Source: JAVBPE01 sp031549865
GTDB taxonomy: Bacteria > Bacillota_I > Bacilli_A > Acholeplasmatales > Anaeroplasmataceae
Reading direction: 5' to 3'
DNA length: 64,000 nt
Assembly (NCBI GenBank): GCA_031549865.1
Contig: JAVBPE010000002.1
Coordinates: 186,001-250,000, forward strand
Under the pieces are notes generated by a model. That model did not search any database. It saw only the letters and a list, made by a program, of their open reading frames with translations, and was not told the DNA's origin. Numbering within the stretch: position 1 is the stretch's first letter; each line of letters begins with the position of its first letter. The translations under genes and the position numbers were made by a program. Positions 45,779 to 55,272 of the stretch are shown one piece after another.

Positions 45779-48700
45779 ATGAAAAAGAAACGAACAAGAC
45801 TTTTTATTGGACTTATATTGCTATTTATATTTGCAATTTATTTTTCTAATAATCCAATAAATGCCCAAATTACTGCCGATACAAAATACAATATTAAAAT
45901 AAGTGCAGTATCAACGGATGGTACAGCATACACACTTCATGTCGATGTAAATGGTAAAAATCAAAATGGATATGGTAATTCCAATTTAGAGCAATTTAGC
46001 ATACCGAAAGTTGATAGAGGTGGTTCAAGCTTTGATATAGGAACATATTCAAGTGAATTTTTTCCAACATCAATAGATATATATAGAGTAGAAGGAAGCC
46101 CTTTAGTCTTAACTGCAGTATATACAGTGACCGTTAATGGAGTTGTCGTTTTAACAACACCTTCTGTTACTATTAAATCAGGAACAAATAACAGAGTAAG
46201 TTCACATGATATACCTGTTGAGAAGTTTCCTAAAATTCAAAGCTTGCAATTAAGCACAAATAATATAGTTGTCCCTACTTCGGGAACAAAAGAAGTGACT
46301 GCGCAAGCTGTTGATCAATATGGAGTCAAATTTGTAAATAATAAATCATTTAGTTATACAGCTAATACTACAACGGGAGTAACATGCTCAACAGCAAATA
46401 GTGTTGGGACAATTAAAATTGCTTCAACGGTGAAAAACAATACAACCATAACTATATCAGTAGGTGACTCGAGTATAGGAACTGCAACAGCCAGTATAAC
46501 GTGCACTAGAGATCAATTTAAATTATCGATAAGTAGTAGTAATACAAGCATGGGAACTGTGTCTGGTTCTAGTGGTCAAATCGTTTGGGGAGATAGCTGC
46601 AGGGTAGTCGCAACACCTAATATAGGTTATAAGTTTGATGGTTGGTTTGAAGGATCAACGAAAGTATCAAGTGAAGCGACATATATTTTTGATATGCTTA
46701 CAAGAGATTACACTATAGTTGCAAGATTTAGTGTAATTGAAATGACCGCAACATTTATTATACCAACTGGGGCGTCAATCTCTTCTAATAGTAAAACTGT
46801 CAGTTTTAATAGTACTTATGGTGTATTACCTACACCATCGCTTAGCGGATATTCATTTGTAGCCTGGCATTTAGATAGTTTAAATGGCGCAACTGTTAAT
46901 AGTTCTACAACAGTTACAAAAGTTACGGGACATTCTTTATATGCTGAATTTAGTGCAAATATATATACAATTAAATATAATCTAAATAGCGGAGTGATGG
47001 CAGCTACAGAAATCAAAATTACTTACGATTCAACTAATAATGCCCTTCATGTGCCAACGAGGGTGGGATATACTTTTGATGGGTGGTTCTATGGTGATAC
47101 TCGCCTTAGTCATGAGGATGGTATTGTAGTTTCCGCTTGGAAGTATGATATAAATAACATGAATATAACTGCTCATTGGAATTTTATTAATTATGAAATT
47201 ACTTATGATGCAAATAATGGTACTGTTAATAATCAAAGTGCATTAATACCTTATGATTCAGCTATAGGATATCAACTTGAAAAGCCTACATTAGATGGTT
47301 ATATATTTACAGGATGGTATAAAGATGGGATTAGAATAAGTGATAGTGATGCAAAATTAATAATAATTTGGAAGTATAATTATTCGGTTAATTTAATAGC
47401 TAATTATGATGCAAAAATATATACCGTCAATTTTGATTTTGATGGTGGGACTTTAGGTGGAGTAACAAGTTATAATGTCACATTCAATAGTGGATATACA
47501 CTACCTGTTCCAACTAGAACCGGTTATTCATTTGAAGGCTGGTTATACAATGGAGATTTAATGACTAATGAAAATGGTGTTAGTATAGGAAAATGGCTAT
47601 ATACTACCGATAATTTAGTATATACAGCTACATGGGGAGCATTAAAGTATAATGTTCATTTTGTCGCAACTGGAGAAAATTTAACAATTCCAAATGACCA
47701 AAAAGTTGAGTTTGGAAAACCATATCCACAGTTTCCTGTGGCAACAAGAGATGGATATGATTTCATAGGTTGGTATTTGGATGTCGATTGTAGCATTAAT
47801 GCAACAGGTAATGTAACTACAGCATCGAACCATAATATATATTCAAAATGGATTGCTAAAAAATATATTATTACATTTGATTTTATGGATGGTATAACAT
47901 TAAGTCAATCAATAGAAGTTACATATGATCAAAAAATATCGGTATCAGCTAATCCATCATTAGACAATGGACTTTTCCCGCAACCTCCAGTTCATCAAGG
48001 TTTATTTTTTAATGGCTGGTATACTATGAATAATGGTAATTTCATAAAACAAATTCAAGAAGATTCAATAGCTAAAATGACATCTAATATAACTGTATAT
48101 GCTAAATACAGTTTTAGTGTAGACGTAAGTGCAAAAAATGATATTACATCAGTAACTTATAGTGAAAGTTCTATAGAATTAACGGCTTTATATAATACGA
48201 CCTTAGCAGTTTCAGGTTATCTATATAATGTGAAATGGCAAAAACAAACAGTAAGTGGTTGGGTTAATACAATATGCACAACTAACACATTATCCATAGC
48301 AAATGTTAATGAAAGTGGAACATATCGTGTAGTTGTAAGTGCAGTAAAAGATAATAATATTATAGTTGTTGATTCTCAATCGATTTTGATTGAAGTTTTA
48401 AAAAAAGAAATAGTTGTTGATTGGATTAGTGAAGATTACTTCTATTATAATGGTTTAGATCAATCAAATAATGTTTATGCAAATTATACATTAAATCAAA
48501 ATATAGAAGAATTAACTATAATATTTTCAGGCAAGAGTTCGATTTTTAAGAATGCCGGTAATTATCATTTAACAGCTTCTTTTAAAACTGAAGATTTGAA
48601 TTCATTGAATTATAAATTAGTAAATAATGAAATAAATATTTCAATATTAAAAATTAATCAAGAGATTTTATATAATGGTAAATCAATTAATAATTATATT

Positions 48701-51700
48701 GAGGGTATAGAAAAAAAAGTAACATATAACGCTTTATGTCAAGGTTTTTTAAATTCAGAATTTGAATTAACAGATAATAGTGGACGCATTGTTTTTGATA
48801 ATAATGATCAAAAGGATGCCGGTACATATATAGTTGTATTAAATGTATTATCAACAGAAAACTATAATGAATATATATTACCAATGACATTAATAATTGA
48901 AAAAGCTGAAATTGAAGGTATTGAATTTAATAATGAAACAATTGTATATAACAAACAATTACATAGCATTTATCTTTCGAGCTACCGAACATCACTAGGA
49001 GATAGTATTGTTGATGTTTTATATACTGGTAACAATGTTATTAATGCTAATACATACACTGTTACGGCAATATTGACTCATAAAAATTATAATATTTTAG
49101 TATTGATTGCACAGTTAGAAATAACTAAAGCTGATGTAGAAATAACCCTGAGCAATCAAGAATCGATATATGGAGAAAAAATTAATATCTCTCAAGTCGC
49201 TTACAATGTTACAGTTGGGGCAATTCTAAGTTCAGATAGTTTAAATATTCTAATTTATAGAAACGGCTCTTCAAATTTGGTTGGCGAGTATGAACTAGAT
49301 ATGGATTATAATAATTCCAATTATAACATTACATATGTTAAAGCCAAATATATAATAACGCCTAAAGATGTTAAAATAGCTTTAAAATCGCAATCGTCAA
49401 ATTGGGGGGAACAAATAATTGTTAATCAAACCGCTTATGAAATAATTAGTGGGGGAATATTAATAGGAGATGATTTGAATATTGTTATAACAAAAGAAGC
49501 AGGTAGTTCTCAGGGCTATTATGAATTAAATGCTACTTTTAATAATAGTTGCTATGAGGTAGAATGGATATTAAATACTTATCAAATAATTGAAATCGCT
49601 AATTATACAATAATTTTAGAAAATCAAACATTTATATATGGCGATGAGATTAGGATTAATCAAAGTAAATACAATAGTTTAATGAACATCGACTCGAATA
49701 TTTTATCTGAATTAAATATAGAGATAATTTTTAAAAATTCAAATGATGAATCTCTAATTAAAAATTGCGGAACATATAAAATAACAGGAATATATCTACA
49801 TGAAAGTATAAGAGTTGAGTTTATTGATGCCTTATTAACCGTTATTCCAAGAGATATAGAAATAAGCGCAGATAATCAAAGTTCCGTTTATAAAGATAGT
49901 GATTATGAATTTAATAATCAATTATATTTAGTTACAAATGGCAATTTTATTCTTGATGATGAAAATGATTTTGAATTAATATGTAATTATCAAGAACTTG
50001 TAGGTAATTATGATATTAACTATTATTTTAATAATAATAATTACAACGTAACTTTTGTTAAAGGGTTATACACAATATTAAAGCGCGAAATAGAAGTTAT
50101 AATTGATGATAAAGATAGTATTTATGGAAATTCTTTAGAGGAATTAACTTATCAAATAACGGCTGGTACTTTAATGGATGATGATAGCCTTAACTTATAT
50201 TTAATCAAAGAATCAGGGAATGATGCTAAAGATTATATTATTAATTATGAATGCTATAACAAAAACTATGATGTAAGAGTGACACTGGGTACCTATACAA
50301 TTTTAAAACGCAATATTGAAGTAATATATACATTTAATACTAAATATGAAGATGGCAATATCCATAATGTAAATTACCGTTTCATTAATAATTTAATAAA
50401 TGATACTTTGGGAGATGAAATAACTTATTCAAGTATAGTAAAGGATGCTAAAGATTATGTTGCAACTGTTACTATAACTAATAATAATTATGAAATAATA
50501 AATCCAATATTTGAATTTACTATATATCAAAAAACAATTAAAGTTTCTTTAGACAGTAACATTGATACGGATGAGATAATGCTTGAGAATAACGAATTAT
50601 CAAATGATACTTTAGTTAAAATAGTAAAAAACGATTCATTTGAAATAATTGAAAACAAATTAAATGATACACAAGAAAATAAACAAAGCATTATTCAACT
50701 TTATGATATCACATTAATTGAAAATGATATTGAAATACAACCTCAAAATGGCTTAAAGCTAAGAATTTTATTAGATGAGAAAAATAGAAATTATAACAAT
50801 ATAAATGTTATTCATATTCATGATGATGAAATAGAAAAAGTTTTATCGTATCGAGATGGAAATTATATTGTAGTATTAGTTGATTCATTTTCTTCATATG
50901 CATTAGTTATAGATAAAGAGGCAAGCCCTATTCCTCCGATTGTTATTCCTGAAGATATTAATACAAATAATCCATTGTTAATACCATTAATAATTACTAG
51001 TTTTATTGCCTTTTGTTCTTTAGTTTTTATAATCTTTTTCAGAAGAAAAAATCATATGCAATTAAGCAATGATAATGATGTAAATAGTTTTAATGTAAAT
51101 ATAATGGAAATAAAACAAAATAATGAAGTTGCTGATACGAATGAAGTAACAAAAGAGGAAATAGAGGATTATAAGACAAGTCCGATTTTACTAAGTAATA
51201 ATGAGATAGAGGTAAGATTCAACAAGAGTTTTGAAGCAAGACTAATTTTATCGACTGATGAAGTTAAAAATAGATATAGTATTGTGAAAAACTATTTATT
51301 AAGTCATAGAAAAGTAAAAAATAGAATAAGTTGGAATTATGAAACATTCTTTATAGGTAAAAAACAATTAGTTAAATTAAGAATTAAAGGTAAAACATTG
51401 GTAATGTATATTGCTTTAAATCCAAATAGTCTATTTGAAACAAAATATAAAGGACTTGATGCATCTATATATAACAAATATACAATCGTCCCATTTATGT
51501 ATAAATTAAATGGGGAAAGAAAGACAAGTTATGCCTTAGATTTGATTGATATGTTAGGACTTGAAAAAATAACTAATTTGGATGTCAATTATATGAGCAT
51601 TTATAAAAATGACACATTTCAAAATTTAATTGATAGAAAATTGATAAAGGTTATAGGTAGTGATATTGAAGATGTTAGCAATTTAAAATCAAAGTCATTT

Positions 51701-52024
51701 GCAATTATTAATGATAAGAAAGCTGATGATCTTTTAAGCGATAAAGTTGCTATAGAAAAAATAGAATTTAGAAATGCAATAATAGATACTACATATAAAG
51801 TGACAATTAATATTGATACTTTAAATGATAGTTTTAATGATGGCGATATTATAAATTTAGATATTTTGAAATCTATGAAATTAATAAATAAAAACGCTAC
51901 ATATTTTAAAGTTTTAGCAAGAGGGTCACTAAGTAAGAAGTTAATTGTTGAAGCAAACGATTTTTCACTCGTTGCAGTAAAGATGCTAGATTTAATGGGT
52001 GGAAAAGCCATCAAGCTAAAGTAA
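45779..52024 (+). CDS. Giant surface protein: InlB-type and MBG-type repeats, TM, cytoplasmic tail with L15-like domain
   Basis: 2081 residues. Signal peptide at about 1-30 (LFIGLILLFIFAIYFSNNPINA). Ig-like/N-terminal region at 31-245. A bacterial-repeat and InlB (Listeria-Bacteroides) repeat block at about 246-780, with recurring GYxFxGWY/F (GYKFDGWFEGS, GYTFDGWFYGD, GYIFTGWYKDG, GYSFEGWLYNG, GYDFIGWYLD). An Ig-like domain to about 877. MBG/YDG-type beta repeats at about 880-1590. One TM at about 1732-1755 with stop-transfer RRKN. The cytoplasmic part (about 1760-2081) has a domain with RYSIVKNYLLSHRKVKNRIS and KLRIKGKTLVMYIALNP, and ends with GDIINLDILKSMKLINKNAT and VLARGSLSKKLIVEAN, like the C-terminal half of ribosomal protein uL15. 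No LPxTG. ATG 45779 has GGAGG; TTG 45767 is rejected. Confidence 0.88.
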   Translation: MKKKRTRLFIGLILLFIFAIYFSNNPINAQITADTKYNIKISAVSTDGTAYTLHVDVNGKNQNGYGNSNLEQFSIPKVDRGGSSFDIGTYSSEFFPTSIDIYRVEGSPLVLTAVYTVTVNGVVVLTTPSVTIKSGTNNRVSSHDIPVEKFPKIQSLQLSTNNIVVPTSGTKEVTAQAVDQYGVKFVNNKSFSYTANTTTGVTCSTANSVGTIKIASTVKNNTTITISVGDSSIGTATASITCTRDQFKLSISSSNTSMGTVSGSSGQIVWGDSCRVVATPNIGYKFDGWFEGSTKVSSEATYIFDMLTRDYTIVARFSVIEMTATFIIPTGASISSNSKTVSFNSTYGVLPTPSLSGYSFVAWHLDSLNGATVNSSTTVTKVTGHSLYAEFSANIYTIKYNLNSGVMAATEIKITYDSTNNALHVPTRVGYTFDGWFYGDTRLSHEDGIVVSAWKYDINNMNITAHWNFINYEITYDANNGTVNNQSALIPYDSAIGYQLEKPTLDGYIFTGWYKDGIRISDSDAKLIIIWKYNYSVNLIANYDAKIYTVNFDFDGGTLGGVTSYNVTFNSGYTLPVPTRTGYSFEGWLYNGDLMTNENGVSIGKWLYTTDNLVYTATWGALKYNVHFVATGENLTIPNDQKVEFGKPYPQFPVATRDGYDFIGWYLDVDCSINATGNVTTASNHNIYSKWIAKKYIITFDFMDGITLSQSIEVTYDQKISVSANPSLDNGLFPQPPVHQGLFFNGWYTMNNGNFIKQIQEDSIAKMTSNITVYAKYSFSVDVSAKNDITSVTYSESSIELTALYNTTLAVSGYLYNVKWQKQTVSGWVNTICTTNTLSIANVNESGTYRVVVSAVKDNNIIVVDSQSILIEVLKKEIVVDWISEDYFYYNGLDQSNNVYANYTLNQNIEELTIIFSGKSSIFKNAGNYHLTASFKTEDLNSLNYKLVNNEINISILKINQEILYNGKSINNYIEGIEKKVTYNALCQGFLNSEFELTDNSGRIVFDNNDQKDAGTYIVVLNVLSTENYNEYILPMTLIIEKAEIEGIEFNNETIVYNKQLHSIYLSSYRTSLGDSIVDVLYTGNNVINANTYTVTAILTHKNYNILVLIAQLEITKADVEITLSNQESIYGEKINISQVAYNVTVGAILSSDSLNILIYRNGSSNLVGEYELDMDYNNSNYNITYVKAKYIITPKDVKIALKSQSSNWGEQIIVNQTAYEIISGGILIGDDLNIVITKEAGSSQGYYELNATFNNSCYEVEWILNTYQIIEIANYTIILENQTFIYGDEIRINQSKYNSLMNIDSNILSELNIEIIFKNSNDESLIKNCGTYKITGIYLHESIRVEFIDALLTVIPRDIEISADNQSSVYKDSDYEFNNQLYLVTNGNFILDDENDFELICNYQELVGNYDINYYFNNNNYNVTFVKGLYTILKREIEVIIDDKDSIYGNSLEELTYQITAGTLMDDDSLNLYLIKESGNDAKDYIINYECYNKNYDVRVTLGTYTILKRNIEVIYTFNTKYEDGNIHNVNYRFINNLINDTLGDEITYSSIVKDAKDYVATVTITNNNYEIINPIFEFTIYQKTIKVSLDSNIDTDEIMLENNELSNDTLVKIVKNDSFEIIENKLNDTQENKQSIIQLYDITLIENDIEIQPQNGLKLRILLDEKNRNYNNINVIHIHDDEIEKVLSYRDGNYIVVLVDSFSSYALVIDKEASPIPPIVIPEDINTNNPLLIPLIITSFIAFCSLVFIIFFRRKNHMQLSNDNDVNSFNVNIMEIKQNNEVADTNEVTKEEIEDYKTSPILLSNNEIEVRFNKSFEARLILSTDEVKNRYSIVKNYLLSHRKVKNRISWNYETFFIGKKQLVKLRIKGKTLVMYIALNPNSLFETKYKGLDASIYNKYTIVPFMYKLNGERKTSYALDLIDMLGLEKITNLDVNYMSIYKNDTFQNLIDRKLIKVIGSDIEDVSNLKSKSFAIINDKKADDLLSDKVAIEKIEFRNAIIDTTYKVTINIDTLNDSFNDGDIINLDILKSMKLINKNATYFKVLARGSLSKKLIVEANDFSLVAVKMLDLMGGKAIKLK

Positions 52025-52030
52025 TATTTG

Positions 52031-52064
52031 AAAGCTTTATCTAATAGGATAAGGCTTTTATTAT
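52031..52064 (+). terminator. Terminator after the giant surface-protein gene
   Basis: AAAGCTTTATC / GATAAGGCTTT, 11 bp with one G-U pair, then a T-rich tail. Confidence 0.75.
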
Positions 52065-52162
52065 ATTATTCAATTATAATAACGCTATCTGATAGATTAA
52101 ATGATTAATATTTGATATTATGATAATAGAAAGAAAAGTGAATGTCACTTAGGTTATAAATA

Positions 52163-53488
52163 ATGGAATTTATAGATTTAGGAATTAACAAAAGAATATT
52201 AGATGCAATTAAAGAAGAAGGATATACTGAACCTTCTCCAATTCAAAAAGAGGCTATACCAGTTGTCTTAACTGGTAGAGATGTTTTAGGATGTGCCCAA
52301 ACTGGTAGTGGAAAAACCGCTGCTTTTGCGATACCTATTTTACAACAATTAGCTTTGGAAAATAATAACCCTAGGAAAATAAAAGCTTTGGTATTAGCTC
52401 CAACTCGTGAATTAGCACTACAAATTCATGAATCATTTAAAACTTATGGAAAATATTTAAAATCTAAATGTGGAGTTATAATGGGTGGAGTTTCTCAGGG
52501 GTTTCAAGTTAAGATGATAAATAGTGGAGTAGATATTTTAGTTGCAACACCAGGGCGTTTACTTGATTTAATTAATCAAAAAATTGTATTTCTAGACTCT
52601 TTAAGATATTTAGTATTAGATGAAGCTGACCAAATGCTTGATATGGGATTTATTAATGATATAAAAAAGATATTAAGATTTATTCCAATACATCGTCAAA
52701 CATTATTTTTTACGGCTACAATGCCAGATGAAATATTGAAATTGACAAATGACATATTAAAAGATCCATATAATATTTCAGTTAATCCTGTTTCATCAAC
52801 AGTAGATACTATAAAGCAGTATGTTTATTTCACAGATAAAACTAAGAAAAATGACTTATTAAAATATTGTATTTTGAAAAATGGTAAAAATAATTCTACC
52901 TTAATTTTTACAAGAACAAAACATCAAGCTAATAAAGTGGCACAATATTTATCTACTAACGGAATAAAAGCAATGGCAATACATGGTAATAAATCACAAA
53001 GTGCACGTCAACAAGCTTTAAATAGTTTTAAAGAAGGAAATATAAATGCACTTGTTGCAACAGACATTGCTGCAAGAGGAATCGATATAAGTGATTTATC
53101 TTGTGTAATTAATTTTGATTTACCAGAAGTAAATGAAACTTATGTTCATAGAATCGGTAGAACAGGTAGAGCTGGAAAATCTGGAGTTTCAATATCTTTT
53201 TGTGACATTAATGAAGTTAATTTATTAAAATCCATTGAAAAGTTAATAAAAAGAGAGATAGAAGTTATTGAAGATCATCCATATAAAATGGAAGTGAAAG
53301 TAAAAAAAGAAACAAAGAAATCAGAACCTAAAAAAAATAATAAAATGAATGTTAAAAATAAAAAAGATGATTCTAGTAAAAGCAAATTAGAATCACCTAA
53401 AAAGAAAACATTGGAAGTATCAAATAATAAAGAAAAGAATTTTAAAAAGGTATATAATAAGAATAAGAGTAAAAAAAATATTCAATAA
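52163..53488 (+). CDS. DEAD-box ATP-dependent RNA helicase
   Basis: 441 residues. Q-motif GYTEPSPIQKEAIP, motif I AQTGSGKTAAF, Ia APTRELALQI, Ib TPGRLLD, II VLDEADQMLDMGF, III FFTATM, IV TLIFTRTKHQA, V ATDIAARGIDI and VI HRIGRTGRAG are all present. The tail after residue 375 is lysine-rich and low complexity (KKNNKMNVKNKKDDSSKS) and probably binds RNA. It is of the CshA/RhlE type: ribosome assembly, mRNA turnover or cold adaptation. I do not choose a symbol because the C-terminal tail is not diagnostic. Confidence 0.93.
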   Translation: MEFIDLGINKRILDAIKEEGYTEPSPIQKEAIPVVLTGRDVLGCAQTGSGKTAAFAIPILQQLALENNNPRKIKALVLAPTRELALQIHESFKTYGKYLKSKCGVIMGGVSQGFQVKMINSGVDILVATPGRLLDLINQKIVFLDSLRYLVLDEADQMLDMGFINDIKKILRFIPIHRQTLFFTATMPDEILKLTNDILKDPYNISVNPVSSTVDTIKQYVYFTDKTKKNDLLKYCILKNGKNNSTLIFTRTKHQANKVAQYLSTNGIKAMAIHGNKSQSARQQALNSFKEGNINALVATDIAARGIDISDLSCVINFDLPEVNETYVHRIGRTGRAGKSGVSISFCDINEVNLLKSIEKLIKREIEVIEDHPYKMEVKVKKETKKSEPKKNNKMNVKNKKDDSSKSKLESPKKKTLEVSNNKEKNFKKVYNKNKSKKNIQ

Positions 53489-53535
53489 TTTTGAATATAT
53501 TTTTAATTAAGTAATGGTTAGTTGGAGGTTTTAGT

Positions 53536-55269
53536 ATGTTATTTGGACATAGAATAAATAAATACTATTTAAAGCATATTTTTGCTTATATAGTAGGGAT
53601 AGCATTTTTAATAATTATAGATTATGTGCAAGCACTTATGCCAGAACAAATTGGTAGATTTGCATCAGGAATAGAGAATAATAATTTCACAATAGAATTA
53701 TTAAAAAGTATTGTAACAACAATTTTAATATATGGGGTAATTATTGCACTAAGTAGATTAATTTGGCGTATTTGTTTAATAGGATCAGCAAGAAAAATAG
53801 AAAAAGAATTAAAAGAAGAAATGTTTGAACATTCTCAAAAATTATCGCAAGAATATTATAGTAAACAAAAAGTTGGGGCAATGATGTCACTTTATACAAG
53901 TGATGTTGAGACAGTAAGACAGTCTTTAGGTTTTGGAATAGTAATGTTTATCGATGCAGTATTCTTAGGTCTTGTTTCAATTATAAAGATGCTTCAAGTT
54001 AATGTTTTTTTAACATTATTATCATTGATCCCAATGCTAGTTATTGGAATAGGTGGAATTTGGTTTTCAAAAAGTTTTGAAAAATCATATTTAATGAGGC
54101 AAAAAGCTTATGAAGATTTATCAGAATTCACTTTAGAAAATTATTCGGGAATAAGTGTTGTTAAAGCATATGTTAAAGAAAGAAGAGAATTAAAGGAATT
54201 TGTTAAGAAAAATAAAAATGTCTATAATGCTTCTATGAGTTTTACAAAAAAATTATCTTTATTAGAATCTTTAATAGAAACTTTAATTGCGTTATCGATA
54301 ATTTTAATTTTTGCCGTTGGTGGATATTTAGCATATAAAGGACAAATGAGTGGGGCTGAGATAGTTGAGTTTTATAATTTATTTTTCTTACTTATTTGGC
54401 CAATGATTGCTTTAGCTCAAATTTTAAATAATTTAAGTCAAGGTAAAGCAAGTTTAAAAAGAATATCTGAATATTTAGATACAAAAGTTACTGTAAAAGA
54501 TAGTGAAGATGTCTTAAATGTTAATGAAATATCTGGGGATATAGAATTTAAGAATTTGTCATTCAAATATCCAGATACAGAAGTTAATGTTTTAAATGAA
54601 ATTAATTTAAAGATAAAAAATGGACAAACTGTGGGCTTTATTGGTCGTACTGGTTGTGGCAAATCAAGTATAGTTGAACTACTATTAAGAACATATAATA
54701 TCGAAAATGATAGTTTATATTTAGGTGATAATGACATTATGAAACTGCCTATAAGAACAGTGAGAAAAAATATTGGTTATGTTCCACAAAGTAATTTCTT
54801 ATATTCAGATACAGTTGCTAACAACATTGCCTTTGGTCTTGATAGAGAAGTAAGTCAAGAGGAAATAGAAAATATTGCGGCTATGGCTGATATAGATAGA
54901 AATATCAAAGAGTTTCCACTAGGATATTCAACTATGGTTGGTGAAAGAGGAACGACTTTAAGTGGAGGTCAAAAGCAACGTATAAGTATTGCAAGAGCCT
55001 TAATTAAGGATCCCAAGATTTTAATCTTAGATGATTCTGTTAGTGCTGTTGATACAAAAACCGAAGTAACTATTTTGAAAAATTTACGTAAAATTAGAAA
55101 AAATAAAACGACATTAATAATAGGGCATAGAATATCTACTATGAAAAGCTTAGATATGGTAGTTTTATTAGATGAAGGACGTATTGTTGCGACAGGAAAA
55201 CATAATGATTTAGCTGCTAGTTCACCATTATACCAAAAAATGATTAAGCAACAGGAATTAGAGGGTTAA
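53536..55269 (+). CDS. ABC exporter half-transporter A (degenerate catalytic site)
   Basis: 577 residues: six TM helices (1-310), then an ABC domain with Walker A GRTGCGKSSIVELLLR, signature LSGGQKQRISIARAL and Walker B ILILDDSVSAVD. In that motif the catalytic Glu is Asp, the mark of the non-catalytic half of heterodimeric exporters such as YheI/BmrC. It should pair with the product of the next gene. ATG with TTGGAGG upstream. Likely exports drugs, lipids or peptides; substrate unknown. Confidence 0.9.
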   Translation: MLFGHRINKYYLKHIFAYIVGIAFLIIIDYVQALMPEQIGRFASGIENNNFTIELLKSIVTTILIYGVIIALSRLIWRICLIGSARKIEKELKEEMFEHSQKLSQEYYSKQKVGAMMSLYTSDVETVRQSLGFGIVMFIDAVFLGLVSIIKMLQVNVFLTLLSLIPMLVIGIGGIWFSKSFEKSYLMRQKAYEDLSEFTLENYSGISVVKAYVKERRELKEFVKKNKNVYNASMSFTKKLSLLESLIETLIALSIILIFAVGGYLAYKGQMSGAEIVEFYNLFFLLIWPMIALAQILNNLSQGKASLKRISEYLDTKVTVKDSEDVLNVNEISGDIEFKNLSFKYPDTEVNVLNEINLKIKNGQTVGFIGRTGCGKSSIVELLLRTYNIENDSLYLGDNDIMKLPIRTVRKNIGYVPQSNFLYSDTVANNIAFGLDREVSQEEIENIAAMADIDRNIKEFPLGYSTMVGERGTTLSGGQKQRISIARALIKDPKILILDDSVSAVDTKTEVTILKNLRKIRKNKTTLIIGHRISTMKSLDMVVLLDEGRIVATGKHNDLAASSPLYQKMIKQQELEG

Positions 55270-55272
55270 TAT

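Noticed and set aside
46500..48120. Repeats in the giant gene as a possible CRISPR or tandem DNA repeat array
   Set aside because: The repetition is at protein level (GYxFxGW about every 70-80 residues) and highly diverged in DNA, so it is an InlB-type protein repeat, not a DNA repeat array. No CRISPR array or cas gene was seen anywhere in the window.
51619..52014. 131-residue minus-strand frame under the end of the giant gene
   Set aside because: It is an antisense shadow of the conserved cytoplasmic tail; there is no promoter or ribosome site.
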